From: Actinomycetes bacterium
Lineage (GTDB): Bacteria > Actinomycetota > Acidimicrobiia > Acidimicrobiales > Palsa-688
Direction: 5' to 3'
Length of the DNA: 45,923 nt
Assembly (NCBI GenBank): GCA_021787365.1
Contig: JAJYMB010000149.1
Span: forward strand, 1-45,923
Part shown: piece after piece, positions 36,136-45,043 of the stretch
How positions within the stretch are numbered: position 1 is the stretch's first letter
Layout: each line of letters starts with the position of its first letter
Notes under the pieces: model-generated
The model's database searches: none
What the model saw: only the letters and a program-made list of their open reading frames with translations
Told to the model about the DNA's origin: nothing
Translations under genes and position numbers: made by a program

Positions 36136-36960
36136 CTAGCTGAGCGGTAGGGTCAGTCCAGTCGGAGCTGGCTTCCAAGCCCTGACTTTGGCGTCCCGGT
36201 CTTGGGCGGCCCGCCGGCGGGCAGCTTCCGGGCCCTCGTCTTGGCAGACGAGGTCCAGCGCGGCGAGACGTACGGCGCCTTGCCCGGTACCCAGGGCCTT
36301 GGCCACCAGCCGGCAGCGCTCCGGCTGCGCGAGGCTGCCGCCAGCATCGAGGAGACCGCGGACCACGGCATAACCATGCACGTTCGGCAGACGGCCGGCC
36401 AGGTCGAGCAGCTCTTCCAGCCTCTCAGGACGACGCCGCAACGACCTGGAGACCGCCCACCGGCGAAGGGGAGGCTCCACTGTCAAAACGATCTCGCTCA
36501 GGTCGTCTTCTCCAGCTTCAATGACCCTCGACCCGGTCGCCCCGGCGCCAAGGTCGATCTCGATCCACTCCCGAGCCAACCAGCGGGTGGGGAACACAAC
36601 GCCGAGTTCCTCCGAAAGGAACGCCTCGGCCAGCTCGTCGAGGCTGGCCTCCCCGAGGAGGCTGCTCATCTCCAGCTGCGTGATCAGTTTTCCGGTGACA
36701 CGGCCCCACCGGGGATAGGTGCAAAGGAGCAAAGCGACGAGGCTCTCGTCCACCTCGGTCGTGCCCTTGAACCTCTGGAGCAGTTCGATGGCTTCGGCCG
36801 GGCTGGTGCTCGACTTCCACTCTCCGCGAAATTTGAGCAGTAGTTGGCACAGCTCGTCCGCGTCCTCGGCACCTCTCAGCCTCTCGAGTGCTGCGTCGTG
36901 GTAGCTGTCCGTGCCTACGTCGTCCACGTCTTCATCCCAACCTCGCGCCCAGACGCTCAT
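36136..36960 (-). CDS. unrecognised helical (HEAT-like) protein
   Basis: A 274-residue soluble protein I do not recognise. It is rich in Leu, Glu and Arg, with helix-pair patterns in its second half (ERLEELLDLAGRLPNV, then VRGLLDAGGSLAQPERC and QGAVRLAALDLVC) that suggest an alpha-solenoid. The N-terminus is acidic (WDEDVDDVGTDSYHD). No signal or membrane segment. Codon choice and the long uninterrupted frame support a real gene. ATG start at 36960. Neighbours give no clue. Confidence 0.6.
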   Translation of the reverse strand: MSVWARGWDEDVDDVGTDSYHDAALERLRGAEDADELCQLLLKFRGEWKSSTSPAEAIELLQRFKGTTEVDESLVALLLCTYPRWGRVTGKLITQLEMSSLLGEASLDELAEAFLSEELGVVFPTRWLAREWIEIDLGAGATGSRVIEAGEDDLSEIVLTVEPPLRRWAVSRSLRRRPERLEELLDLAGRLPNVHGYAVVRGLLDAGGSLAQPERCRLVAKALGTGQGAVRLAALDLVCQDEGPEAARRRAAQDRDAKVRAWKPAPTGLTLPLS

Positions 36961-37095
36961 GGCATCAACGCTAGACCACCCTTTGTCGTGGGCCCTGGAC
37001 GGTACGCCCTCCTGAGCTGCTCTTTCATATTTCTTGTACGTTTAGGCAGCTTTCGCACGCGGGACGACCTCGGGTGCTTTGGGTGGGTGACATCA

Positions 37096-37120
37096 TCCAT
37101 CGAAGCGTGCAGCGCTGGAC
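37096..37120 (+). pseudogene. scrap of an MNT-type nucleotidyltransferase gene
   Basis: 25 bp here are identical to 40301-40325 inside the MNT gene, and weaker similarity continues for about 20 bp. Read in the matching frame it gives HRSVQRWTRN, against HRSVQRWTGN in the intact gene, then a stop soon after. It looks like a leftover of a second copy. Confidence 0.55.
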
Positions 37121-37160
37121 ACGGAACCGCGACTCACGCTCCTAGCGGCAAGCTGATCGA

Positions 37161-38411
37161 GTGGTGCCGGGAGAGGGGCTCGCCGCTGAGCTACGGGCCA
37201 AGGCCGCCGAACTGGCGTTAGCGGCTATCGGTTTTGCCGCCGCTTCGCCCATGGAGGGTACACGACGCGTCATCGAGCAGCGCAAGGCCGCCGGCCTCGA
37301 CGCCGGCATGCAGTTCACTTACCGATCGCCGAACCGGTCGACCGACCCGGGGAGGGCCCTGCCAGGGGCGGTCTCCCTCGTGGTCGGCGCTTGGCCCTAC
37401 AGGCCGCTCCGGACCTCAGGTGGCGAGCCGTCCGAGCCCGGGCCAGCTGAGCACCACGGTCCTCGGCCGGGCCGCCCCTTGGCCACGGTCGCGCGCTACG
37501 CCCAGCACGACCATTACGCCGACCTGCGGGCCGCCCTCGGCGTCCTGGCCGCAATGCTGAGGGCTCGGGGCTGGCATACCCGGGTCTTGGTCGACGACAA
37601 TGCCCTAGTCGACCGGGCCGCTGCCCACCGGGCCGGCCTCGGCTGGTTCGGCAAGAACTGCAACATACTCTTGCCCGGCCGGGGCTCCTTCTTCGTCCTC
37701 GGCTCGGTGGTGACCGACGCTCCCTTGCCTACAGGCGACCCGGTGCCCGACGGCTGTGGGGGCTGCCGGCGCTGCCACGTTGCCTGCCCCACCGGGGCGC
37801 TGGTGGGCCCGGGCGTCCTCGATGCCCGCAAGTGCCTGGCTTGGTTGCTGCAAGCGCCCGGGCCGTTCCCATTCGAGTACCGGGAGGCCCTAGGTGGCCG
37901 CATCTACGGCTGTGACGACTGCCAAACATCTTGCCCGGTGAACAAACGGGCTACTCGGGGCACCACCCCGCCTGGCACCCAAGCCCCAGCCGCCGCTGCC
38001 ACCGCCGGACCGCGCGACACATCCGAAGTGGACCTGCTCGAACTGTTGTCCATGACCGATGCCGAACTCCTCCAGCGCTACGGCCGCTGGTACATCCCGA
38101 ACCGTGACCCCCGCTACCTCCGGCGCAACGCCTTGGTCGCGCTGGGCAACGTCGCGCTTCCCGGCGACGCCGGCGCCGAGGCGGCCCTGCTGTCCTACCT
38201 GCAACACCCCGACTCGCTGTTGAGGGCGCACGCCGTATGGGCCGCGCTCAGGCTGGGCCGGGGCGACCTCGTCGACGCCACCCAGGTGGGGGCGGCCGAA
38301 GCCCGTCCGGCGATCCAGCAAGAGCTCCAGCGACGGCACGAGGTGGTGACCCGCCAGCCGGGCTCTAGACGTGCGCCGGCAGATCTACCGTCGGGCGCGG
38401 AGAGCGTTTGA
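37161..38411 (+). CDS. queG: epoxyqueuosine reductase
   Basis: A 416-residue QueG, which uses cobalamin and two 4Fe-4S clusters to reduce epoxyqueuosine to queuosine in tRNA. The ferredoxin-like motifs CGGCRRCHVACPTGAL and CDDCQTSCPVN are complete. The N-terminal catalytic part shows GLGWFGKNCNILL and RYAQHDHYADLRAALG, and the C-terminus has HEAT-like repeats (RRNALVALGNVA). Starts at GTG 37161 without a clear Shine-Dalgarno. No other queuosine genes are nearby, so it may serve salvage. Confidence 0.92.
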   Translation: MVPGEGLAAELRAKAAELALAAIGFAAASPMEGTRRVIEQRKAAGLDAGMQFTYRSPNRSTDPGRALPGAVSLVVGAWPYRPLRTSGGEPSEPGPAEHHGPRPGRPLATVARYAQHDHYADLRAALGVLAAMLRARGWHTRVLVDDNALVDRAAAHRAGLGWFGKNCNILLPGRGSFFVLGSVVTDAPLPTGDPVPDGCGGCRRCHVACPTGALVGPGVLDARKCLAWLLQAPGPFPFEYREALGGRIYGCDDCQTSCPVNKRATRGTTPPGTQAPAAAATAGPRDTSEVDLLELLSMTDAELLQRYGRWYIPNRDPRYLRRNALVALGNVALPGDAGAEAALLSYLQHPDSLLRAHAVWAALRLGRGDLVDATQVGAAEARPAIQQELQRRHEVVTRQPGSRRAPADLPSGAESV

Positions 38412-38478
38412 ATTCGGTCGAACCAGGCATGGACCGGATGTCTTCGCCCACCGGAGCAGCGCACTCGGCCTGTCACGA

Positions 38479-38822
38479 CTAGCCGGTTATGGCGTCACCG
38501 ATCACACCATTGAAAGACCGCGCCATCGATGATATAGCGCGCTCCGGGAACAGCTGCCAGGTGACCGTCGTGTCGATAGCGCCCCCCTCCAGCTGATTGA
38601 CAGCCGTCTGCGAGGAACGAGCTCGGGCACCTCACAGTGCACGATCCCGTCGAAGCCCTGTGCCGGCACCGGGTCGGTATGGAACATGAAGTGGTGGCCG
38701 ACTCGGTGCTCGAAGTCGATCGGCATGAGCCAAGGGGCCAACGACTTCGAGTCGGTCAGTGCCCTCCGGGCTTTCTCGGGCGGGAGCGGCAACAACGTGT
38801 CGGTGTGGATGGCGTCGCTCAC
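38479..38822 (-). pseudogene. SRPBCC (AHSA1-like) domain protein, frameshifted and truncated
   Basis: From GTG 38822, preceded by GGAGG, the frame reads a START/AHSA1-type ligand-binding protein: LPPEKARRALTDSKSLAPWL, GFDGIVHCEV and RLSISWRG. At the C6 run near 38580-38586 the reading frame shifts; the other frame continues AIDTTVTWQLFPER, as the family should, then loses similarity and stops at 38479, about 30 residues short. It is therefore broken, and probably inactive. Confidence 0.7.
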
Positions 38823-38997
38823 TCGTCCTCCAGGAGGGGCCGCTCGCGCCGGGACGCGCAGGCAGGATCGCCGGGACTTCTGCAACCGTGACGGGCCGAG
38901 CCCGCCCTGGTCGCGGTGCGAAGCGCTGGTACTATGGCGACCTACCAGCAACACGGTCGGCTGGTTGCTCTCCGTTTTGCGTCGCCTACCGGCGCGC

Positions 38998-39495
38998 CTA
39001 GAAAGGGCCGGGTGGGACCACGAGGTTCAGGGCACTGGTTCCCACGTCGTAGACCGCGCCCCAAACCATGACGCCGCTCGGAAGGTTGCCGAACTCGCGG
39101 ATAGCAGCGACGTCCTCCCGTACGCTTTCTGACAGGTCGTTGAACCCAAGGAAGCTGATGTCGTTCACGCCGGTGCGCGAAGCGATCTTCACGTCCGTCA
39201 TCCCCTCGAGCCCGCAGTCAGTGTGATGGACAACTGCTATTTCCCTCGTGCCGAGGAGATGCGTCGAAACGACGAGAGAGCGAAATACGTCAGCTGTGAC
39301 CCGTCCTCCGGCGTTGCGCAAGATGTGAGCATCACCGACCTCTAGCCCGAGGGCCGAGAAGAGGTCGAGACGAGCGTCCATGCAAGCGAGCACCACCAGG
39401 CGACGCGAGGGTTCCGGGGCGCGGGGCACCGCTTGGGAAGTGGATCGCCGGTACGCGTCGTTCGCGCGGAGGACTGCGTTGACTTGAGGTTCCAC
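38998..39495 (-). CDS. beta-carbonic anhydrase
   Basis: A 165-residue beta-class enzyme that interconverts CO2 and bicarbonate. Zinc ligands are Cys38 (in CMDARLD, with the Asp40-Arg42 dyad), His91 and Cys94 (HHTDCG). RNAGGRVTADVFRSL is the usual active-site segment. It is short, like the mycobacterial Rv1284 type. GTG start at 39495. It stands alone, with degraded genes on one side and a toxin-type module on the other. Confidence 0.9.
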   Translation of the reverse strand: MEPQVNAVLRANDAYRRSTSQAVPRAPEPSRRLVVLACMDARLDLFSALGLEVGDAHILRNAGGRVTADVFRSLVVSTHLLGTREIAVVHHTDCGLEGMTDVKIASRTGVNDISFLGFNDLSESVREDVAAIREFGNLPSGVMVWGAVYDVGTSALNLVVPPGPF

Positions 39496-39611
39496 ACGCC
39501 AACCCTAACTGGCCCATAATGGGCTGCCCGGCGACGACGCAACCACATGCGTACTTTCCCCCCTGTCAGCGTATGCGCGTGGGCTGGGAAGGATTCCTCT
39601 CGTAGCAAGTT

Positions 39612-39630
39612 GTTGCACAAAAAGTTGCAC
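39612..39630. repeat. paired GTGCAAC boxes (minus strand)
   Basis: gttgcac occurs at 39612-39618 and 39624-39630, period 12 bp; on the minus strand these are GTGCAAC boxes like those behind tRNA-Lys at 11989. Possible integrase arm sites; no integrase gene is present. Confidence 0.4.
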
Positions 39631-39699
39631 GGCATCACGAGCCCTGTGCGGGATGACGGACCGGATCGGCGTACCTCCAACAGCGGCTGAACGGCCTAT

Positions 39700-39744
39700 C
39701 CTATCTGATAGGTACCTATCATATCTGATCAGTAGCTATAGAAT
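39700..39744 (+). promoter_or_regulatory. overlapping palindromes and -10 box of the MNT-HEPN operon
   Basis: CCTATC-T-GATAGG (39700-39712) and the perfect palindrome gataggtacctatc (39707-39720) share one arm; two further half-sites lie on either side. TAGAAT (39739-39744) fits a -10 box with its start point at GTG 39751, suggesting a leaderless mRNA. The winged helix at the start of the MNT protein is the natural candidate to bind the operators. Confidence 0.65.
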
Positions 39745-39750
39745 GTGATC

Positions 39751-40473
39751 GTGGACCTGACCGACCCGACACGGGCGTTGACGCCGACTCTCGACGGTCC
39801 GGTGCTGGCTGTGCTGGCTCAGGCTGGACGCCCGCTCACCGTTGGGGAGATAGCCCAGCAGGCGGCACGTGGTTCGGAGATCGGGATCCGTCGTAGCGTC
39901 GCCCGCTTGGTGGAGCAAGGTCTTGTCACGGCCACCCAGATGGGCAGGAACCTCGTTCACGAATTGAACCGAGACCACGTCGCTGCCCCTGCTGCCGCAG
40001 CCCTCGCGGACCTCCGTCTTGAGCTCTGGAAGCGGCTACGGGAAACACTCTCCGGGTGGACGGAGAAGCCTGTGCATGCGGCCGTCTTCGGATCGGTGGC
40101 CCGCGGTGATGGAGGTCCGGAGAGCGACATCGACCTGCTGCTCGTCCACCAGCCCTTCCCGGGTGACGAATCACCCCCAGCAAGCCCGGCGGGATGGCTT
40201 GCTCTGCTTGGGGCAGCGGCGGCAGCGGCGACCGGTACCTCACCCTCTTACTCCTCTCCCCTCCCTAACACAAACGCCTGGCACGCTTCGGTCGATGCCC
40301 TCCATCGAAGCGTGCAGCGCTGGACGGGGAACCCCCTACACACGGTCGAGCTGTCGACCTGGCAATGGTTCAAGCTCCCGACGAGCGACCCAGCGCTATA
40401 CGAAGGCATCCGTCGCCACGGCATAGTCGTTGCCGGCACGCCAAACCTGCTGGCGCTCCCCGCCCGTGCCTAG
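39751..40473 (+). CDS. winged-helix plus MNT-type nucleotidyltransferase (antitoxin candidate)
   Basis: A 240-residue protein. Residues about 15-75 form a winged helix (GPVLAVLAQAGRPLTVGEIAQ, then SVARLVEQGLV). Residues 108-130 carry the minimal nucleotidyltransferase motif GSVARG plus SDIDLLL (Gly114-Ser115, Asp126, Asp128). MNT proteins paired with HEPN toxins can neutralise them by adding AMP to the toxin. The stop overlaps the HEPN GTG. GTG 39745 is also in frame; I prefer GTG 39751 because it lies seven bases after the -10 box. Having the DNA-binding and transferase parts in one chain is notable. Confidence 0.8.
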   Translation: MDLTDPTRALTPTLDGPVLAVLAQAGRPLTVGEIAQQAARGSEIGIRRSVARLVEQGLVTATQMGRNLVHELNRDHVAAPAAAALADLRLELWKRLRETLSGWTEKPVHAAVFGSVARGDGGPESDIDLLLVHQPFPGDESPPASPAGWLALLGAAAAAATGTSPSYSSPLPNTNAWHASVDALHRSVQRWTGNPLHTVELSTWQWFKLPTSDPALYEGIRRHGIVVAGTPNLLALPARA

Positions 40474-40876
40474 GGCGTCGCGCACATCAAGTGGAGGGTC
40501 AACCGAAGCGGCTGCGCGGCTGAAGATGGCTGGCGCCTACCTTGAGACAGCCGAGCTCGTGGCGAACGAACGCAGGGAAGGTTTCTCCAACGTCGCGGCG
40601 GGCCTCGCCGTCCTGGCCGGCATCGCTGCGTCTGACGCTATCCGCTGCGTACGCCTCGGTCGCTACCACCGTGGAGACGACCATCGGCGTGCCGCTGAGC
40701 TTCTTCAGACGGCCACCCCGGACGGGCGAGAACTCGCTGTCCGCTTGGAGCGCCTCCTCGGGCTAAAGGACACGGCCTACTACGGGGCGACTCTCGTGAC
40801 TTATCCCAATGCCAACTTTGCCGTGCGCTGGGCAACACAGCTCGTCAGTCGCGCACAGGAGGAACTCGAGCGATAG
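40466..40876 (+). CDS. HEPN domain toxin candidate
   Basis: A 136-residue helical protein. The HEPN RNase motif R-x6-H is visible as Arg66 to His73 (RYHRGDDH), and VAAGLAVLAGIAASDAIRC resembles the preceding HEPN helix. Start is GTG 40466, overlapping the MNT stop by eight bases; ATG 40430 would overlap further and has no family content. The frame is intact. As an MNT partner it is likely an RNA-cleaving toxin; activity is inferred. Confidence 0.72.
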   Translation: MPRASRTSSGGSTEAAARLKMAGAYLETAELVANERREGFSNVAAGLAVLAGIAASDAIRCVRLGRYHRGDDHRRAAELLQTATPDGRELAVRLERLLGLKDTAYYGATLVTYPNANFAVRWATQLVSRAQEELER

Positions 40877-41009
40877 TCCACAATGGCATCGTCCACAGAG
40901 GCGGCGATGGGCACAGGCGCAATGGGCAACACGCAGTAGCTGCAATGGCGTCGTGGGACCGTCACGGCTGTTGGTTGCCTCTCCCAGGGCCCAAGGTCTC
41001 TCCGAGCCC

Positions 41010-42939
41010 GGGCCTGGGAACTGCTTCGTCGCAAAAGGCCGAACCTGCTACTGGGCCAACTCGACAGTCAACTTCTGGCGTTCGCTGTCCAACCTCGAGC
41101 TCAACGTCGAAACCCTTGCCAGGCCGGACTACACGCCGACCCCTCTCCCAATGCAGGCCCCCATTGGCAACACAGGTGCGAACAGCTGCTGGCAGGGTAC
41201 CCGGCCTCTTGGCACCAACACCGACTTTTGGTGTCTCGCAGGCCGCGCCAGTGCGAAGCGTCATCGTCAACGGGAACCTCAACTTCCAGGCGTATTGTTC
41301 GGAGACCAACTACCAGGGCAACGACTTCGCCAGCGGTAGTTACGTAGCCAACAGCGAGATCCTTGGCCAACTCGACTGGTCGGGCAACCAGCAGGGCATA
41401 GCGCGCAATACCGACATGAAGAGCGCGGCAGGCTACGTCTGGAACTACGTTTACTCCGGCGACACCTGCCCTCCCGGTTACACGCCTAGCACGACCAACG
41501 GTGCCCCGGGGCCAGCGGCATGCTCACCCACCGAGGACGTTTTCAACGACAGCTTCGACGTTACGAACGGGACTGATGGAGTGTTCGGCATAGACCAAGT
41601 GACCGCCCTGCCACAAAGCCCAGTGACTGAAGAAGAGCCGTTCCTTTACGCTGCTACCTATACGGCAACTACGATGCCTCCGGCCGGCGTGACGGGCGTC
41701 TTCGTACCTGCAGTGCAACACGGCTCGGTCTGCCCAAACTTCCTGTCTGGCACCGAGGCAGGGACTCCGGTCCCGCTCTCAAACTTCTTTATCGCCAACC
41801 CCGCCACTCCCGAGGGCCAGGTCCAAGCGGCCCTCGACCACGGACAGGACCTTCTCCTCACCCCAGGTGTCTACCAGCTCGACGCCCCTATCACGGTCAG
41901 ACACACGGGGACTATCGTCTTGGGGCTCGGCTTCCCTGTCCTCGTGCCGCTGCGGGGGAACGCCTCGATGGTCGTGCTACCCGGCATCGGCGTGAAGCTC
42001 TCCGGCATGATCTTCGACGCAGGCCCCATCAACTCTCCCGTCCTGCTGTCGGTGGGCACTCCTCCCCACCTCATGGCTGAGCCGCCGGTTCCGGGCAAGC
42101 AACCGCCCACGCAGCACCTTGGCCCTGGTTCGCCCGCCAACAGCCTGAGTGGCACCGATCTTATCCAGGACATCTTCTTCCGCATCGGTGGGGCAGAAAC
42201 GACCCCGGTGTCGGCAACCCTCAGCCTTCTTGACAACGCCGACAACTCGATCATTGACGACGTCTGGGCTTGGCGCGCCGACCACGGTTGCCAACACAGC
42301 GGTCACGAACCCTCAAGGCGAAGTGGGCGCGGGGTGGACGTACAACCAAGGTGACACCGGCGTTGACGTAGCTGGGGACCCGTCACGGCTTACGGCCTGT
42401 TCGTAGAGCACTACCAGAAGGACGAGGTCATCTGGAGCGGCGACAACGGGACGGACATCTTCTTCCAAAACGAGTTGCCCTACGACCCGCCAAGCCAGGC
42501 GGTATGGCAAACGTCGTCCCGCCAGCCCGGCTACCCCTCGTTCCTCGTCACCAACGACGCCCACAGCTTCCAGGGCTACGGCATGGGCAGCTATGTCGTC
42601 TTCATATACACTCCCGCTGCTCTTTGGGACGCCATGGCGTACCAAGCCCCCAATACCCCGGGCGTGGTCTTCACGGACGCGTTCGACCTGTTCATCTCCA
42701 GTACCTGCTCGGTGACCGGTTCATGCGACCCGGCCTGCAGCGTCGCGGTCAAGGCGCCGGCCACGCCACCTCCTTACAACTGCATGAACCCCGCACAGTC
42801 AGGAGGCTACGACTCCGTTATCGATGGCGTGGGAGGGCCTGCCACAGAAAACAATGTGACCACTCCCGTCGACGTCGACCAATATTCCGACGGGTCCGCC
42901 ACCCTGCCTAGTTTCCCGCCGCCGCCCGCCTCCTCATAG
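41010..42939 (+). pseudogene. secreted beta-helix-type protein, N-terminally truncated with frameshifts
   Basis: The order NFWRSLSNLELNV, VSQAAPVRSVIVNG, EEPFLYAATYT, FFIANPATPEGQVQAAL, LLTPGVYQLD, VLGLGFPVLVP, DIFFRIGGAETTP, WAWRADHG, GWTYNQGDTGV, GLFVEHYQKDEVIW and FFQNELPYDPPSQAVWQ matches a family of large secreted actinobacterial proteins with a parallel beta-helix. The pieces lie in different frames: breaks fall near 41231, near 42275 and near 42383, the last two cancelling. The first 80-100 residues and any signal peptide are missing. A recently killed gene. Confidence 0.78.
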
Positions 42940-42942
42940 GAA

Positions 42943-43260
42943 TTAGCCCAGCTCCCAAGTCATGTAACCAGAACTCGACCACTTGGCCAGCTGCTGTGCT
43001 TTGGCTACCGCGTCAATGCCTGATGGCCGCACCGCGTCAATGCCTGATGGCCGCCGAGCACGCCTGGCCGCGTCCCGGCTCATTGACAACCCGGCCTCGG
43101 CTAGGCAACGGATGCCCCCGTCGCGCAGGCCATAGTAGACGAGGGTCACGAACACGGCTCCGAGCACCGCCCCGACGCCCGGGATGGCCCGGACGGCCCG
43201 GTGGTCCTGGTCGTCTTTCAGCCGCCCCGCGATCTCCCGGTCGAGTTGGCCCACCCCCAC
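42943..43260 (-). pseudogene. IS110-family transposase remnant with internal deletion
   Basis: HRAVRAIPGVGAVLGAVFV is the IS110 helix-hairpin-type motif before the C-terminal domain; it is joined in frame to LVYYGLRDGGIRCLAEA, a typical C-terminal end, so about 70 residues are missing. It ends in a duplicated SGIDAV stretch made by a 24-bp tandem repeat. Confidence 0.6.
43007..43054. repeat. 24-bp perfect tandem duplication
   Basis: The unit beginning accgcgtcaatgcctgatgg is present twice, at 43007-43030 and 43031-43054, with no change. Confidence 0.9.
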
Positions 43261-43690
43261 AGCTCGGCTCCTCCCGGTGGAGGAGGCCCACGCTTCGCCA
43301 AGGCAAGCCCAGTCACAAAACGCCCTCTACTTTCGTTTCGTTAGGCGCCCGGGACTTCGCGACTCGGTCACACGAGAGCGCGCCTGCGCTCCTTCATCCC
43401 ATCACTTGCCAGCGCGAACAGCTATGGGCGCGGCTCTTGTGGAGTGACGTCCTAGCAAGCGGTGGGCGGGCTGTGGCGCGGGTGGTTTGAGGGCGCCTTG
43501 AGGGCGCAGGTGTTGAGCGCCACGCTGAATGAACACGAAATAGGTCTTTGGCGACACTCTGCATGAGGATCCGGCGGTCGTAGTGGTTGAACGGCCGGTT
43601 GCAGTGGGTAATGACCCCCAACACGAGTTGGCCCCTCCCGCCCGCCGGGCTGGGGCGCGAAGATCGCAAACGCGCTTGGAGGAGTGTGCC

Positions 43691-44289
43691 GTGCTCGTCG
43701 TGACCGACGGCCAAGAGAGGGTGGGAGCGGAGCTCGCGGCCGGCAGAGCTGCCTGTCCTGGCTGTGGTGGGCGGCTGCGGCCGTGGGGCTTCGGGCCCCG
43801 GCGTGTGGTGCGTACCTCGAGCGGCTTGGAGCACGTGCGGGCGCGACGGGCGGTCTGCCCGGCTTGCGGCGTCACGCACTTACTAGAACCGGCGTCTACC
43901 TTGCCCCGCATGCGCGACAGCGCGGAGGTCGTCGGGGCCGCTTGGCAGGCCAAGGTCGACGGGGCCGGTTACCGCAGCATCGCGGCCCTCACGGCCGGCC
44001 GGAGCCGACCGTGAGGCGCCGGCTCCGCCGCCTCGCCTCCCGGGCCGGAGCGCTCCGGGCGGCCGCTACGGACTGGCTCTCCCAGTCCGGCCCGAGCGCC
44101 CCGCCGCTCGAGCCGGCCGGCTCGCCGCTCGCGGACGCGCTCGAGCCGGTCGGGCGTGCGGTCGCTGCGGCCAGCTCGAGGCTCGGGCCGAGACCGCCGT
44201 GGCCCGCGGCGGTCGCCCTGACCGGCGGCCTGGTCGCCTCCTGGGACCCGCCACCGGCCTGCCTCCCCCCTTGGGTAGCGGTTCTCTAG
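43691..44289 (+). pseudogene. DUF6431-type transposon-associated protein, frameshifted
   Basis: GTG 43691, after GGAGGAG, starts a zinc-ribbon protein: CPGCGGRLRPWGFGPR, then RRAVCPACGVTHLL and SAEVVGAAWQAKVDGAGYRSIAAL. The frame stops at 44014, but the next frame continues GRPEPTVRRRLRRLASRAGALR to 44289, as the family should. A one-base change near 43990 explains this. The gene usually precedes a transposase, which is absent; 43261-43690 shows nothing else I recognise. Confidence 0.62.
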
Positions 44290-44770
44290 CGCCGCCAGCC
44301 CGGCCACAGGGCCGGCTGGGGGCTGCCGGCGTCGGGACCGGTGGGTTCCGGCAGCTTAGGGGTCCCCGGCCGGCCCTGCGGGCGGTGGCCGGGGGCAGGA
44401 GCGCCGCGGCGACCTAGCCGCGACGGCACCCCGACCCTCTGACGGCTATTGGCTTTTCTCGACCTACGAACGCGAGAGCTTTGTCGTTCTGTCGTTGAGG
44501 GTGCGCCATCACCGCCTACAACGACGCCGCCGTGTTCGTTTTCCGTGGCCGGTAACACTGGGCAGTGCTTGCCAAGTGGTGACAGGCTGAGACAGCTACG
44601 GCCAAGTCGTTCTGGCACGAATCTGGCACGAAGCCTACGCACCAGATGCGTACGACGGCCTAGTGAGAGCCGGACGGACGGGGCGTACCTACATGAGGGT
44701 CAGCGCCTCCGGCAGTGCTCAAGCACACAGAAAGGGGTCGAACTGAGCGCCGAGGCAGTAACGTGGCGGT
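44290..44770. other. non-coding-looking gap
   Basis: No convincing gene. It begins with a GC-rich imperfect hairpin (cagcccggcc / gggccggctg) after the DUF6431 remnant and holds the 11-bp tandem repeat at 44611. Confidence 0.5.
44611..44632. repeat. 11-bp perfect tandem repeat
   Basis: tctggcacgaa occurs twice in a row. The period equals that of the GTGCAAC pair behind tRNA-Lys, and TGGCAC resembles its core loosely. Possible integrase arm site. Confidence 0.5.
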
Positions 44771-45043
44771 GTGTTGAAGATGGCCTCCGACCTGGAGCCC
44801 GTAGCCACCGCTGACCAGGTCCGGAAGGCGCGTTCGCAGCTAAATCAGCTTGCCACCGATCTAGAACTCAGTGATCTTCGGGTCACCAGCGACGGCACCT
44901 TGCTCCTGCACGTGGACCGGGACCCTGGTTATAGGCCCGTGATCAAGTTCGTGGCCGCGGCAGCCCAGCTGCTTGGTGCCGTACCAAGGGTCGTGACCGA
45001 CGACGCTCCGGCCGCTGGTCGTTACCACGCCAGCCCTCTATGA
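44771..45043 (+). CDS. small unrecognised protein overlapping a HepT-like gene
   Basis: A 90-residue protein I do not recognise. A helical half (ADQVRKARSQLNQLATDLEL) is followed by a strand-like half (LRVTSDGTLLLHVDRD) and a helix (IKFVAAAAQLLGAV). There is no GSxxxRG...DxD motif, so it is not a standard MNT antitoxin. The stop shares ATGA with the HepT-like start, so the two are an operon, and it sits where an antitoxin would be. GTG start at 44771; ATG 44780 is an alternative. Confidence 0.6.
   Translation: MLKMASDLEPVATADQVRKARSQLNQLATDLELSDLRVTSDGTLLLHVDRDPGYRPVIKFVAAAAQLLGAVPRVVTDDAPAAGRYHASPL

Noticed and set aside
11918..39600. A single 28-kb integrative element bounded by the GTGCAAC boxes
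   Set aside because: The interval contains core genes (mshA, proC, SAM hydrolase), no integrase and no visible duplicate of the tRNA-Lys 3' end.
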